Assembly (NCBI GenBank): GCA_937942435.1
Contig: CALDEM010000007.1
Coordinates: forward strand, 1 to 64,000
DNA: 64,000 bases
From: an uncultured Saprospiraceae bacterium
GTDB lineage: Bacteria; Bacteroidota; Bacteroidia; Chitinophagales; Saprospiraceae
Direction of reading: 5' to 3'
Shown: piece by piece, positions 5,448 to 16,028 of the stretch
How positions within the stretch are numbered: position 1 is the stretch's first letter
How the letters are laid out: each line of letters opens with the position of its first letter
The notes under the pieces: generated by a model
Told to the model about the DNA's origin: nothing
What the model saw: only the letters and a program-made list of their open reading frames with translations
The model's database searches: none
Position numbers and translations under genes: made by a program

Positions 5448-7741
5448 AATTCTTCATTTAATTTTATAAATACTGGTTCTCTGTATGTTCCATTTGAGCT
5501 AAGCGTCGCGTATTCAATCTCGCAACTAAGCTCTGGTTTTATCCAAGTTGTTTTATGTTCTTCTTCTATTTTATCATCTATAGGTTTGTCTACGACTTCC
5601 ATTGATGAAAGTAATTCATAGAGTATTTTCAATTTAGCATGGTCATAGCCAGTTCCGACTTTACCTTTGTAGACCATGCGATCATCTTCCCATACTACTA
5701 AATGCATCGCACCCATCAATCCGGCTCTATCCCCTTGTCCTTCTGTATATCCGATGATAGTGCACTGCTCTAATTTACGGCACTTTATCTTTATCCAACT
5801 GTCACTCCGTTGATCTTGTAGATATCTCCCACTTTGATCTTTAGCCATCACTCCTTCCATACCTTGAAGTTCAATGGCCTTGAAGAGTTGAGCACCATTT
5901 TTAAATGTCTCACTCATGCGATACTGGATACCAGATCTCAAAATAGTATTCAACCAGGCTCTCCTTCGTTTTAACGGTTCATGCATTATATCATAACCAT
6001 CTAAAGAAAGCAAATCAAAAACATAGCATGTTACTGGCTTTGAAGACATAAGTCGATTGATAGAATTAGCGCCCTTCTTATGCATACGACTGATCACATC
6101 ATGAAACATGGGCCTACCTTTTTCATCAAGTACCACTACCTCTGCATCTAAGACAGCGTGCTCAACTCTGCATACATCTGGGATTTGCAGTTCTGGAAAT
6201 TGTTCAGTAATATCTCTTCCTCCTCTACTTATTATTTTGACGTGATCATTTTGATAGTAGATGATCACTCTTATCCCATCCCACTTGACTTCAAAAGAAT
6301 ACTTAGATGACTTGGGTATCGTCCGTGATGCAGATGCCAGCATCGGAGCTGCTTTATTAGAGGTATTTACAAAGGTGTAATTATCCTCACACTCTATCAA
6401 CCATTGATCGTCTTGCCCAGTTTTAAAAAGCTTATAACTACGTTCTCCCTTAGGTCCTTTAAGCGTAAAATGATAAGAACTGTCAGACTTCTTCTTCCAC
6501 AATATCTTACCTCCATGGAGTACCCACATCTCACCAGCACCATAAGCTCCCTTTGGGATTACGCCTTCAAAATTGATGTACTTGATCGGGTGATCTTCTG
6601 TACGAATAGCCAATCTTTTTTGCCCAGACACAAAGGGCAAGCCCTTAGGGATCGCCCAGGACAGTAGCACACCCTTGTCTTCTAATCTCAGATCATAATG
6701 CAGATTAGAAGCATTGTGTAATTGTATAACGTATTGATCTTTATAATTAGTTGAAACCTGTGCTTGAGGCTCTGCCGTTTTTTTAAAATCTCTTTTATCT
6801 ATATAGTCCTTAAGACGATCATCAAGTGGTACATCCACAGAATGAAGCTGTCTACGATTATGTAGAGACGTCTCATAAGTTCTCCAAGACTCCCAGACAT
6901 CACCATGAGCATCCAAGTATTCTTTATAATTAGTGATGTCGTATTGACTCGACTTTTCTAAATCTTCCAGATGCTCCCAAAGGATCGGCAATGACACCGG
7001 CGCTCCTTTTTTACCTCTTAAACTAAAAGGAGCTACCGTCGTATTAGAAAGATAATTACGATATATATCAATTAGAATTTTTCCTTTTCTCTGTGCTTTG
7101 CTGACATTAAGTGTATAGAGATTCTTGTGTTGAGCGATGAATATTTTTATAATTGACTTGAGCGAATCAATCATCTCGTCAAAGGTCGCTTCTGCAATAA
7201 TCGGAATATACAAGTGTAAACCTTTACCCCCTGAAGTCTTTAAGAAAACCGTATAGTCATATTGGGTTAAAAAATCTCGTATCTGCCAAGCCGCTTCTTT
7301 AACTTGAGCAAAGCTCAATTGTTCATCAGGATCCAGATCTACAACAAAAAAGTCAGGCTTCATATCATTGTGTCGGATAAACTGGGTAGGATGAAGCTCG
7401 AGACAAGCTAGATTAGCGAGCCATACGATGGATGGTTTATCAATTGGGATCAAGTAGTCTATCGTCTTCTCTTCGTGCTGGATCTTAAGTCCCGGTATCC
7501 AATCAGGAGTCCAAGCTGGTTTATCTTTAGAATAAAAACTCTTGCCTTCCACCCCATCTGGAAACCTTATCACTGTAAGCGGCCGATCTTTTATATATCT
7601 GAGTAAACTCGGCGCCACATCAAGGTAGTACTGGATGACTTGAGCCTTAGTTATTCCTATACTGGGGTATAAGACTTTCTCCAGATTGCTTAATTTTAGC
7701 GCTCTGCCATCAATACTGGTATGTATATATTGAGTCGGCAA
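5444..7741 (-). CDS. ligD: DNA ligase D (Pol-PE-Lig order)
   Basis: The 765-residue protein has three domains. An N-terminal primase-polymerase domain (about 10-290) has DLDPD metal ligands and SGGKGLHLY. A phosphoesterase domain (about 325-430) has YVIQLHNASNLHYDLRLE. A C-terminal ATP-dependent ligase domain has nucleotidyl-accepting Lys in EVKWDGIR near residue 485, followed by an OB fold. The Pol-PE-Lig order is the mycobacterial type; the other common order is PE-Lig-Pol. Start is TTG at 7741: an in-frame stop lies eight codons upstream and no ATG is available. It lies 46 bases from the divergent DUF1684 gene. Confidence 0.96.
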   Translation of the reverse strand: MPTQYIHTSIDGRALKLSNLEKVLYPSIGITKAQVIQYYLDVAPSLLRYIKDRPLTVIRFPDGVEGKSFYSKDKPAWTPDWIPGLKIQHEEKTIDYLIPIDKPSIVWLANLACLELHPTQFIRHNDMKPDFFVVDLDPDEQLSFAQVKEAAWQIRDFLTQYDYTVFLKTSGGKGLHLYIPIIAEATFDEMIDSLKSIIKIFIAQHKNLYTLNVSKAQRKGKILIDIYRNYLSNTTVAPFSLRGKKGAPVSLPILWEHLEDLEKSSQYDITNYKEYLDAHGDVWESWRTYETSLHNRRQLHSVDVPLDDRLKDYIDKRDFKKTAEPQAQVSTNYKDQYVIQLHNASNLHYDLRLEDKGVLLSWAIPKGLPFVSGQKRLAIRTEDHPIKYINFEGVIPKGAYGAGEMWVLHGGKILWKKKSDSSYHFTLKGPKGERSYKLFKTGQDDQWLIECEDNYTFVNTSNKAAPMLASASRTIPKSSKYSFEVKWDGIRVIIYYQNDHVKIISRGGRDITEQFPELQIPDVCRVEHAVLDAEVVVLDEKGRPMFHDVISRMHKKGANSINRLMSSKPVTCYVFDLLSLDGYDIMHEPLKRRRAWLNTILRSGIQYRMSETFKNGAQLFKAIELQGMEGVMAKDQSGRYLQDQRSDSWIKIKCRKLEQCTIIGYTEGQGDRAGLMGAMHLVVWEDDRMVYKGKVGTGYDHAKLKILYELLSSMEVVDKPIDDKIEEEHKTTWIKPELSCEIEYATLSSNGTYREPVFIKLNEEL

Positions 7742-7787
7742 CTGATGTATCTTATCAATAACTTAATGCAATAATTTATCCAAAGTC

Positions 7788-8657
7788 ATGCGTATACTGG
7801 TTGTAAGTATGTTGTTTATGCTCGGCGCTTGTCAATCGCCTTATGAAAAGGAGATCGTCCAATGGAGAGCTGATCGATTAGCCGAGCTCAAAGAGCCTTA
7901 TGGCTGGCCTTCGGTTGTAGGGTTATTTTGGCTCCGCAACACATTAAGCTACTTTGGAGCAAGTGATACCAACGACTTTATGATCGCTAATGCCCCTTCA
8001 AGCTTCGGTCATATCGAGAAGACAGATACTTCTTTGATCCAAAAGACCTTTAAAAACAAGGAAGTATATGTCGATGGCATACTTAACCATGTCGCTCCGC
8101 TCAAAACCGATCTACATCCTGACGGTCCAACTTTGAGCACATTTGGCAGCTTACAATGGTACATCCTCGAACGAGGCGATCGATATTACCTCAGAGTCAA
8201 GGATACTCTCAGTCAGACTCGTAAGGCCTTACAAAGTATACCTTACTTCCCTACCGATGAAAGCTATCGCGTCAAAGCCGTGGTCATAAATCAGCCCAAC
8301 CTATCAGATACCATCACCTATAAGAATATCCTTGATCAGGAAATAAGTAACCCAGTAGCCGCTTACCTATCTTTTAATCTCGCAGGGCAAGAGTACATAC
8401 TTGCTGCACTTGATAATGATGATGAGACCTACTTCATCATGATATCTGACCTAACCTCTGGTCTAACTACGTATGGCGGCGGCAGATATCTCTATCCCAA
8501 AAAGGCCGATAAAGAGGGAAACGTGATATTGGACTTTAATAAGCTGATTAATCCGCCATGCGTTTTTACTCCTCATGCTACTTGTCCCTTTCCACCACAG
8601 CAAAATCATCTTCCAATTGAGATGAATGTAGGTGAAAAAGAGCTTCATCTTTACTAA
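7788..8657 (+). CDS. DUF1684 lipoprotein
   Basis: The 289-residue protein begins with a short lipoprotein signal ending LGAC (Cys15). The rest matches the DUF1684 family: an N-terminal QWRADRLAELKEPYGWPSVVGLFWL segment and a C-terminal GRYLYPK, DFNKLINPPCVFTPHATCPFPP block. The family is widespread but of unknown function; the conserved C-terminal cysteines and histidine hint at a metal or ligand site. It is probably anchored in a periplasm-facing membrane. Confidence 0.85.
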   Translation: MRILVVSMLFMLGACQSPYEKEIVQWRADRLAELKEPYGWPSVVGLFWLRNTLSYFGASDTNDFMIANAPSSFGHIEKTDTSLIQKTFKNKEVYVDGILNHVAPLKTDLHPDGPTLSTFGSLQWYILERGDRYYLRVKDTLSQTRKALQSIPYFPTDESYRVKAVVINQPNLSDTITYKNILDQEISNPVAAYLSFNLAGQEYILAALDNDDETYFIMISDLTSGLTTYGGGRYLYPKKADKEGNVILDFNKLINPPCVFTPHATCPFPPQQNHLPIEMNVGEKELHLY

Positions 8658-8799
8658 CATTTCCACAGGTTTACCCTCAATGGTTTCTGCTAGGTAGAAA
8701 TCAAAAACTGTAGATTAAAAGAATTTTTTAGAATAATGGGGCGTTATTGGGTTGTATCCTCGTGATACTTGATATAATAGAACCATAAACACCACAGCC

Positions 8800-9288
8800 A
8801 TGCCTATCCTCAAACACACAATTCTGCTAATATTTCTCTTAGGAACAACAATACTTTCGGCTCAAGAATCCTTTCCTGAAGCTACTGTAATGAATGAGAA
8901 AGGCGAATCTGTTGCACTTCATGAATATGTAAAATCTGGAAGCCCTAAAATCATCAGCTTATGGGCTACTTGGTGTGGACCATGTCGAATGGAGCTCAAT
9001 GGTCTTAAAAATGTTGCAGATGACTGGAAAGAAAAATACGACCTAGAGATTGTCACCGTATCGGTTGATGTTCCAGCTATGGTCAATCGAGCTAGAAAAA
9101 TGGCCGAAACAAATGGTTGGGATTATACATTTATGCATGACGCAGACCAAAACCTCATGGCCAATCTTAATCTCAGGAGCATCCCTCATTCTTGGTTAGT
9201 TGATGGAAACGGCAATATATTATCAGTCATGATTGGTTATTCCTCTAATTATGAGAAGCAGCTTGAGAGAAAACTAAAATCCTTATAA
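8800..9288 (+). CDS. TlpA-like thioredoxin family protein, exported
   Basis: The 162-residue protein has a signal peptide (about residues 1-21, ending ILSAQ) followed by a thioredoxin fold of the TlpA/ResA type. The redox motif is WCGPC in LWATWCGPCRMEL near residue 60, and the cis-proline is in SIPHSW. It should act as a periplasmic thiol reductant or maturation factor. The last 6 bases overlap the convergent ABC-F gene. Confidence 0.9.
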   Translation: MPILKHTILLIFLLGTTILSAQESFPEATVMNEKGESVALHEYVKSGSPKIISLWATWCGPCRMELNGLKNVADDWKEKYDLEIVTVSVDVPAMVNRARKMAETNGWDYTFMHDADQNLMANLNLRSIPHSWLVDGNGNILSVMIGYSSNYEKQLERKLKSL

Positions 9289-11148
9289 AAGTTCGGACAA
9301 CTCTAACCATCGCATCTCGATGTCGTCTGTCTCAGATTTGATTTCACCTAACTCTTTTGAGAGGTCGTTGATCTGAGCATTATCCTGTATACCATCAAGA
9401 AAGAGTTGCTCTATTTCTTGTTTTCGTTTATTGAGTTTTTCAATTTTAGTTTCGATATCCTGCATCTCTTTTTTCTCATGATAGCTTAATTTTCTTTTTT
9501 CTTCGACCTCTTTGACAACTTCTTTAGTTGACGACTTTGCATTTGTTGCATTGTATTTTTCTTGAGTTGATTTAGTTTTCCACTGGCTATAGTTACCCAG
9601 GAAGTCTTGTACTTTACCATCACCTTGAAAGATAAACATGTGATCTACTAACTTATCCATAAAGTATCTGTCGTGACTAATGATAACCAAACAGCCCTTA
9701 AACTGCATGAGGTAGCTTTCTAAAACATTGAGGGTAAGTACATCAAGATCGTTTGTTGGTTCATCTAAGATTAGAAAGTTGGGATTGCCCATTAAGACAG
9801 TCAGTAGGTGCAGCCTCTTCCGCTCTCCTCCACTGAGCTGCGAGACATAGACTTGCTGGTGCTCACGGGAGAACATAAAGTTTTCAAGCAAGGCCGCAGC
9901 ACTCATTTTCAAGCCTTTTTTCAAAGGGATATATTCTGCTATATCTCTGATGACATCTATAACCCTTTTGTCAGATTCTACATGAAGGCCTTCTTGAGTG
10001 TAGTAACCAAACTGTACAGTCTCCCCTTCTATTCTCTTGCCTTTATCAGGTCTGATATTGCCGACCAACAGATTTACAAAAGTGGTCTTTCCTGTTCCGT
10101 TAGGACCACTTATACCTACGCGTTCTCCTTTTTGAAACTTATACCAGAACTCTTCTAATATCACTTTGTCCCCAAAGGCCTTATGAACATCCGTAAATTC
10201 TAAGATCTTCTTTCCTAATCTCGCAGAGTCTACCTCTATCTCAAATACTTCTTCATACTTGATACTACTGATCTTATCATTGAGTTTATGAAAGTCACCA
10301 ACTCTAGATTTAGCTTTCGTTCCTCTTGCTTTTGGCTGACGTCTGATCCAGTCTAATTCTTTAAGCAACAATTTTTTTGCCTTATCCAGAGAGACATTGT
10401 CCTGCTGGGTACGTAGCGCTTTTTTTTCAAGATAGTCGGAGTAGTTTCCTTTAAAAGGAAATAAAAGCCCCTTGTCCAGCTCTATAATCTGAGTACATAC
10501 TCTTTCTAAAAAGTAACGATCATGCGTTACCATCAACAGTGTAAGTTGATTAGAAGAAAGAAACTTTTCTAACCACTCGATCATCTCTATATCAAGATGA
10601 TTAGTAGGCTCATCTAATATGATAAAGTCAGGTTCTGAAAGTATCAGTCGTGCTAGAGCCAATCTCTTTTTTTGACCTCCAGACATAGTACCTACAGATT
10701 GATCCATGTCAGTGAGATGTAGTCGGAAGAGAATCTCCTTTCCCTTTGCTTCAGCATCCCATGCTTTTTGATCATCCATGGTTGCCATGGCTTTTTCTAT
10801 CCTTTCGGCATCACCGGACTCAAGCGCCTGATTATAATCACGTAGCGCCCTAAGCATTGGCACATCAGAATCAAAGATGATTTCTTCTACTGTTGCTGAT
10901 GGTTCAAAATATGGATCCTGATCTAAGAAGGCAGTCTTGACATTTTTGTTGAGGAGTATCCTTGCCTTCTCTCCTTCGGGGTTTTCTAAGCCTGCAATCA
11001 CTCTTAGTAATGTGGACTTCCCACTACCGTTACGAGCTATCAAAGCGATCTTATCACCTTGACTTATGGTCATGTTGATCTTATCAAAAAGAACCTTCTC
11101 CCCATAACTCTTTGACACTTGTTCTAATGACAGATACTCCATACCCAC
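9283..11148 (-). CDS. ABC-F family ATPase (Uup-like)
   Basis: The 621-residue soluble protein has two ABC domains and no membrane segments. Walker A motifs are RNGSGKST (near 45) and GPNGTGKTT (near 350). Signatures are MSGGQKKRLALARL and LSGGERKRLHLL. Walker B DEPTNHLD and DEPTNDLD are present. A C-terminal coiled coil (about 545-621), after a lysine-rich linker, points to the Uup branch rather than the antibiotic-resistance ARE branch. ABC-F proteins act on the ribosome or on branched DNA. A second in-frame ATG two codons in may be the true start. Confidence 0.92.
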   Translation of the reverse strand: MGMEYLSLEQVSKSYGEKVLFDKINMTISQGDKIALIARNGSGKSTLLRVIAGLENPEGEKARILLNKNVKTAFLDQDPYFEPSATVEEIIFDSDVPMLRALRDYNQALESGDAERIEKAMATMDDQKAWDAEAKGKEILFRLHLTDMDQSVGTMSGGQKKRLALARLILSEPDFIILDEPTNHLDIEMIEWLEKFLSSNQLTLLMVTHDRYFLERVCTQIIELDKGLLFPFKGNYSDYLEKKALRTQQDNVSLDKAKKLLLKELDWIRRQPKARGTKAKSRVGDFHKLNDKISSIKYEEVFEIEVDSARLGKKILEFTDVHKAFGDKVILEEFWYKFQKGERVGISGPNGTGKTTFVNLLVGNIRPDKGKRIEGETVQFGYYTQEGLHVESDKRVIDVIRDIAEYIPLKKGLKMSAAALLENFMFSREHQQVYVSQLSGGERKRLHLLTVLMGNPNFLILDEPTNDLDVLTLNVLESYLMQFKGCLVIISHDRYFMDKLVDHMFIFQGDGKVQDFLGNYSQWKTKSTQEKYNATNAKSSTKEVVKEVEEKRKLSYHEKKEMQDIETKIEKLNKRKQEIEQLFLDGIQDNAQINDLSKELGEIKSETDDIEMRWLELSELL

Positions 11149-11172
11149 AAATGTAATCTCCTTGAAAATAAG

Positions 11173-11203
11173 AAAGGCCCAATGTGTGATACATTGAGCC
11201 TTT
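11173..11203 (-). terminator. Terminator of the tail-specific protease gene
   Basis: A 13-bp stem with one mismatch (AAAGGCCCAATGT at 11173-11185, ACATTGAGCCTTT at 11191-11203) and a 5-base loop lies 23 bases past the protease stop. On the - strand it is followed by CTTATTTTC. It also has a U tract on the + strand, where no gene needs it. Confidence 0.6.
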
Positions 11204-11225
11204 TTAAGTAATTATATTTTGTCAC

Positions 11226-13442
11226 CTATGGTTTGACCGGTGCAGCTGTATAGTTGACGTCTTGGATGATATCTCTCATGATTGTCATCGTCTCTTCAAG
11301 GTATATGTCCTTGTTGAGTGCCTTTAGCCAGTCTTGATTAGTAGCTTCTGTTTTTTCATCTAAGCTTATGGCTTCGATATCTTCAGGAAGATTCTTTATA
11401 TGCAGTGTCTCAATAGCATCTCCAAGAATATCTTTGTACTTATCAGACTGCTTTTTCTTCTCAGCAAGATAAGCTTGATGCTCATCTAAGTTAAGAGAGT
11501 ATGAAGTTTTATCCTTGCTCGCCTTATACCAATCTCCTTGCTCTTTTAACAATGCAAATTCATCACTTGTTGCTTGACGCTGCTCACTTCTCAATCTTAG
11601 CGTTTCACGATTTGGTACTTTAAACACATTTTGCTCAAACTCCAAAGGAGATAGCTGCGACCATTCCATAGCGTTAGGATATTCTCTCTCGCCGACATCG
11701 ATGCGTCTAAATCTATCTGGAAACTCTATATCAGGACTCACTCCTTTCAACTGTGTTGACCCTCCATCTACTCTATAAAACTTCTGCATCGTCAACTTGA
11801 GTTGACCCAAAGGTTTAAACTCATTGTTACCCTTTACAGCGCGATCAAGATCTATAAACCTTTGCACTGTTCCTTTTCCAAATGATTGGCTACCAACGAT
11901 AATTGCACGGTCATAATCTTGCATAGCCGCTGCAAGGATCTCAGAAGCTGAAGCGCTAAATGAATTGATCATCACAATCAGTGGGCCATCATACTTAACA
12001 TCTGCATCCTCATCTTTATAAATGTATGGACTGCGTTCTCGTGGCTTCACCTGTACGATAGGTCCGTCTTCTATAAACAGTCCACTCATATCAACCACGT
12101 CACTTAGAGAACCACCACCGTTGTTACGGAGGTCCAAAATGATTCCGTTTACATTATTTGCCTTGAGCTTTTTAATCTCTTTTGCCACATCAACTGCACA
12201 ACTTGTCCCGTCAGGTCCGTCAAATGAACTATAAAACTTAGGTAGGTCTATATATCCGATATTGTTGATCACTCCGCCCAAATCTATAATTGCAGACTTA
12301 GCAAAACTTTCTAAGATATTGATCACATCTCTTTCTAACTCTACATCTATGATCGATCCGTCTTTCTTCTGGATAGTCAGTACCACATGAGTACCTTTTT
12401 TTCCTCTGATCTGACTAACTACATCATCGATACGCATACCAAAGACATCTCTAGATTCTTCATCTTCTTCTTGTCTTACCTTAAGAATGTAATCATTCAC
12501 TTCTATTTCTTTATTCTTCCATACTGGCCCTCCAGGTACTATCGATACAACTTTGGTAAGATCACCTTCTGTTCTTAACCTTGCACCGATACCTTCTAAC
12601 TTGCCACCCATATTGATATCAAAATCCTGCTTCTCTTTAGGATTAAAATAATCAGAGTGTGGATCAAACATATGAGCGAATGTATTGAGGTAAGACTCAA
12701 AGCGATCAGACCTTCTAACTTTCTGAAAGCTTTTATACCACTTTACATAATCTTCTAAAACTTTAGCTCTTGAATCTATTTCTAATTGCGCTGATGATTT
12801 GGCAACTAACTCTTTGTCTCTTTCTATAGCCTTTTCTTTTGCCTCACGTGTATCTTCTGTTTCTTCAGTATCATCATCTTCAGGTGGGCCTGCTGTAAGC
12901 CTCTTCTGCGCCTTTTCTTGCTTGTCTAACAAGGATGTCAACTGTGACAACACATCGTACTTCAACTGCTGTCTCCATCTTTCTAATTGGCTTGCGTCGT
13001 TTTTAGCCCAACCTTTTTTCTCTGGATCAAACTCAAAATCCTCGTCGACTGTAAAGTCAAACGGCTTACTTAAGATATCTTTATATATAGATTCTAATCC
13101 ATCTACTCTTGCATCGAGGAGTTCAGTGGCAATATTAAAAAACTCAAAAGACCCTTCATTGAATTGATCATCAATCAAGGTTTTGTACTGTTCCAACTTT
13201 GATAGATCCTCTTGCGTATAGTATCTCCGTCTACTATCTACATAATTAAGAAAGTAGTCATAAGCCTCAATTGAAAACTCATCATCGATATTCTCTGGGT
13301 CATAATGATATTGATCCAAAATACCCATCACTGCATCTTGAATCACTTTTTCTTTGTTTGGGTCTGTAGGGTCTACGTATGATCCAAGAGTGTAGCTGAG
13401 ACCACCGATTAGAAGTAGGGAGAGGATCTTTATCATGTTCAC
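11226..13442 (-). CDS. prc: Tail-specific C-terminal processing protease (S41)
   Basis: The 738-residue protein has an N-terminal signal anchor (about 1-20), a helical region, a PDZ domain (about 270-360) and an S41 protease core. The core shows LDLRNNGGGSL, catalytic Ser in NSFSASASE near residue 497, and catalytic Lys in SFGKGTVQ near 521. A C-terminal helical domain follows. The family degrades or trims periplasmic proteins from their C-termini. The acidic insert near residue 190 (a run of D and E) is in the variable N-terminal region. Confidence 0.92.
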   Translation of the reverse strand: MNMIKILSLLLIGGLSYTLGSYVDPTDPNKEKVIQDAVMGILDQYHYDPENIDDEFSIEAYDYFLNYVDSRRRYYTQEDLSKLEQYKTLIDDQFNEGSFEFFNIATELLDARVDGLESIYKDILSKPFDFTVDEDFEFDPEKKGWAKNDASQLERWRQQLKYDVLSQLTSLLDKQEKAQKRLTAGPPEDDDTEETEDTREAKEKAIERDKELVAKSSAQLEIDSRAKVLEDYVKWYKSFQKVRRSDRFESYLNTFAHMFDPHSDYFNPKEKQDFDINMGGKLEGIGARLRTEGDLTKVVSIVPGGPVWKNKEIEVNDYILKVRQEEDEESRDVFGMRIDDVVSQIRGKKGTHVVLTIQKKDGSIIDVELERDVINILESFAKSAIIDLGGVINNIGYIDLPKFYSSFDGPDGTSCAVDVAKEIKKLKANNVNGIILDLRNNGGGSLSDVVDMSGLFIEDGPIVQVKPRERSPYIYKDEDADVKYDGPLIVMINSFSASASEILAAAMQDYDRAIIVGSQSFGKGTVQRFIDLDRAVKGNNEFKPLGQLKLTMQKFYRVDGGSTQLKGVSPDIEFPDRFRRIDVGEREYPNAMEWSQLSPLEFEQNVFKVPNRETLRLRSEQRQATSDEFALLKEQGDWYKASKDKTSYSLNLDEHQAYLAEKKKQSDKYKDILGDAIETLHIKNLPEDIEAISLDEKTEATNQDWLKALNKDIYLEETMTIMRDIIQDVNYTAAPVKP

Positions 13443-13491
13443 AATTTGTTCTTTAACGCTAATATTAGATTAATATACATCTTTAATGCCA

Positions 13492-13521
13492 AAGTGCCCA
13501 CGAGGTATCTCACGGGCACTT
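13492..13521 (-). repeat. Stem-loop between hppA and prc
   Basis: AAGTGCCC (13492-13499) pairs with GGGCACTT (13514-13521), with a few more inner pairs around GGTA. No convincing U tract follows on either strand, so it is a weak terminator or an RNA-stability element for the upstream hppA message. Confidence 0.4.
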
Positions 13522-13592
13522 CTAATTAACTTATGTATAACTTTTTTTGTCAGACGGGCTACTCATTTGAGTAAATCGGCTGAAAAAATCAT

Positions 13593-15788
13593 CTATATAA
13601 ATGGCGCTATAACCAGCGCTACCACTGTCATCAACTTCAACAAGATGTTCAATGATGGACCAGAAGTATCCTTAAATGGATCACCTACTGTATCTCCAAC
13701 TACCGTTGCTTTATGTGGATCAGAACCTTTGTAGTACATCTTTCCTTTGATTTCTACACCTTCTTCAAACATCTTCTTAGCGTTATCCCAAGCACCACCG
13801 GCGTTAGATTGGAAGATGGCCATAAGAACACCACATACGGTAACTCCTGCAAGGAGTCCACCTAACATCTGAGCGCCTCCTAAGAAACCGAAAACAACAG
13901 GTGTGATCACTGCGATCAGTCCTGGAAGAATCATCTCACGGATGGAAGCTTTAGTAGATATATCTACACACTTGCTGTACTCTGCTTTTCCATCTGCAGC
14001 TTCAAAAGTATCACGATCAGATTGGCTCCAATCCTTCATCTCCTTACCATCGTTGCTCTTCATCACTGCAAGTGCAGCCTTAAGCTCAGGTATATCCTTA
14101 AACTGTCTTCTTACTTCTGTGATCATATCCATCGCGGCACGTCCTACAGCATTCATTGATAGTGCTGAGAACAAGAATGGTAGCATACCTCCTACGAATA
14201 GTGCAGCCATGGTTCTTGCATCTGTAATATCGATACCAGTTAATTGATCACCTGGGTGAGCTACATTATAAGCTGTAATAAATGCTGCGAATAATGCCAA
14301 TGCTGTCAGTGCAGCAGAACCAATCGCAAATCCTTTACCAATCGCCGCTGTAGTGTTACCTACTGCGTCCAATTTATCAGTACGTTGTCTTACTTCTTTT
14401 GGAAGTTCAGCCATCTCAGCTATACCTCCAGCGTTATCAGCTATCGGACCATATGCATCTACGGCTAATTGTATACCTGTGTTAGAAAGCATACCCACTG
14501 CTGCTATCGCGATACCATATAAACCAGCAAAGTGACTTGCACCTATGATTGCTGCCGCCAGTACTATGATAGGAAGTGCCGTAGACATCATCCCTACACC
14601 TAGACCTGCTATAATGTTAGTAGCTGAGCCAGTCAATGATTGCTCAACTATAGACATGACAGGCTTTGTACCAGTACCTGTATAAAACTCTGTTATGATA
14701 CCGATCAATAATCCAGCACCCAACCCAAAAAGGACTGCGAAGAATACACCGTTGTTTGTGTAATCAACACCACCTAATGACCAAGTATCTGGAAGCACTT
14801 GTTGTACTATGAACCAAGTACCTACAAGCATCAAAAAGAAGGCTAAGTATTCTCCAGTATTTAGTGCTGTCTGAGGGTTGCCACCTTCTTTCACTCTAAC
14901 GAAGAATGTACCTACTATAGAAGTCAGGATACCCAAGCAAGCCAACATCAATGGAAGCAATACTGCATTCATACCGCCATATGCGTTAGTACCTTCAAAG
15001 CCACCTAGCCCTATAAATGTTGCTCCGATCACCATCGTACCGATGATAGAGCCTACATATGATTCGAAAAGATCGGCGCCCATACCTGCTACATCTCCTA
15101 CGTTGTCACCGACGTTATCTGCTATAGTTGCTGGGTTCAATGGATGATCCTCAGGGATACCAGCTTCTACTTTACCAACAAGGTCAGCACCTACATCTGC
15201 TGCTTTAGTATATATACCGCCACCTACTCTTGCGAAAAGAGCGATAGATGATGCACCAAATGAGAATCCAGTAAGAACTGTAATTACTTTGATCACCGCA
15301 TCTTGATCTCCTATGCCAAAATAGCTAGAATAAAACCAGAATAGAAGCCCTAATCCCAATACACCGAGTCCAACAACTCCAAGTCCCATTACTGCTCCCC
15401 CAGCAAATGCAACCTCAAGTGCTTTACCAAGACCATCTCTTGCAGCATTGGTTGTACGGACGTTAGCTTTGGTAGCGACCTTCATACCGATAAACCCTGC
15501 TCCAGCAGAACATAAAGCGCCAAGAACAAATGAAAGGGCAACAAGTGGTGAAGAACCTTCGCTATTACCACTTAGTGCCATAAGTACTGCAACTGCAGCT
15601 ACAAAGATTGATAATACTTTATACTCTGCCTTTAAGAAGGACATTGCTCCATCGGCTATATTGCCCGCTATGCGAGCCATTTTTTCTGTGCCGACTTCTT
15701 GGCTTGATACCCATGATGATTTCCATGCTGTAAAAAGAAGTGCGAGCACCCCAAAAGCTGGTATAATGTAGATGATATTCTGACCCAT
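13593..15788 (-). CDS. hppA: Membrane-bound ion-pumping pyrophosphatase
   Basis: The 731-residue polytopic protein couples pyrophosphate hydrolysis to H+ or Na+ export. The substrate-binding block [37 protein letters not shown] is near residues 190-240. The second conserved loop near 479 reads [10 protein letters not shown]. An Ala after GNTTA at this place marks the K+-dependent class; the K+-independent class has Lys there. Whether the exported ion is H+ or Na+ cannot be told safely by eye. A -7 box lies upstream at 15847-15854. Confidence 0.96.
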   Translation of the reverse strand: MGQNIIYIIPAFGVLALLFTAWKSSWVSSQEVGTEKMARIAGNIADGAMSFLKAEYKVLSIFVAAVAVLMALSGNSEGSSPLVALSFVLGALCSAGAGFIGMKVATKANVRTTNAARDGLGKALEVAFAGGAVMGLGVVGLGVLGLGLLFWFYSSYFGIGDQDAVIKVITVLTGFSFGASSIALFARVGGGIYTKAADVGADLVGKVEAGIPEDHPLNPATIADNVGDNVGDVAGMGADLFESYVGSIIGTMVIGATFIGLGGFEGTNAYGGMNAVLLPLMLACLGILTSIVGTFFVRVKEGGNPQTALNTGEYLAFFLMLVGTWFIVQQVLPDTWSLGGVDYTNNGVFFAVLFGLGAGLLIGIITEFYTGTGTKPVMSIVEQSLTGSATNIIAGLGVGMMSTALPIIVLAAAIIGASHFAGLYGIAIAAVGMLSNTGIQLAVDAYGPIADNAGGIAEMAELPKEVRQRTDKLDAVGNTTAAIGKGFAIGSAALTALALFAAFITAYNVAHPGDQLTGIDITDARTMAALFVGGMLPFLFSALSMNAVGRAAMDMITEVRRQFKDIPELKAALAVMKSNDGKEMKDWSQSDRDTFEAADGKAEYSKCVDISTKASIREMILPGLIAVITPVVFGFLGGAQMLGGLLAGVTVCGVLMAIFQSNAGGAWDNAKKMFEEGVEIKGKMYYKGSDPHKATVVGDTVGDPFKDTSGPSLNILLKLMTVVALVIAPFI

Positions 15789-15846
15789 TAAATTATAGAT
15801 TTTAAATTTTCGTATTTGAAATTCTTATATATAAAAATAAGATCGG

Positions 15847-15854
15847 CAAATGTA
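15847..15854 (-). promoter_or_regulatory. Candidate -7 box of hppA
   Basis: TACATTTG on the - strand matches TAnnTTTG exactly. It would start transcription near 15841, about 52 bases before the hppA ATG. The -33 element is weak (TTCG at about 17 bases' distance). Confidence 0.5.
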
Positions 15855-16001
15855 AGGCTTATTTACAATTACGAAGACAGTTTGACAATAGACCTTCACG
15901 TTGCCTTCACTTATTATTTGCTCATTTGACGAAAGTCGGACTTAAAAGCGCTGTCCAACTCAATTCGTAAGTTAATATCTATTATTTATATTGTTATAAA
16001 T

Positions 16002-16027
16002 ATATTTTTAGACAACCCTAAAAATAT
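16002..16027 (+). promoter_or_regulatory. Operator of the MntR/DtxR-type regulator (perfect palindrome)
   Basis: ATATTTTTAG (16002-16011) and CTAAAAATAT (16018-16027) form a perfect inverted repeat with spacer ACAACC. The TTTAG-N6-CTAAA core resembles the operators of DtxR/MntR family regulators. It lies directly upstream of the -7 box and 13 bases before the regulator's ATG, so a bound dimer would block RNA polymerase. Autoregulation by metal-loaded repressor is the likely reading. Confidence 0.7.
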
Positions 16028-16028
16028 C

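Noticed and set aside
13486-13592. Riboswitch or small RNA between hppA and prc
   Set aside because: Only one simple stem-loop is visible and no known riboswitch core is seen.
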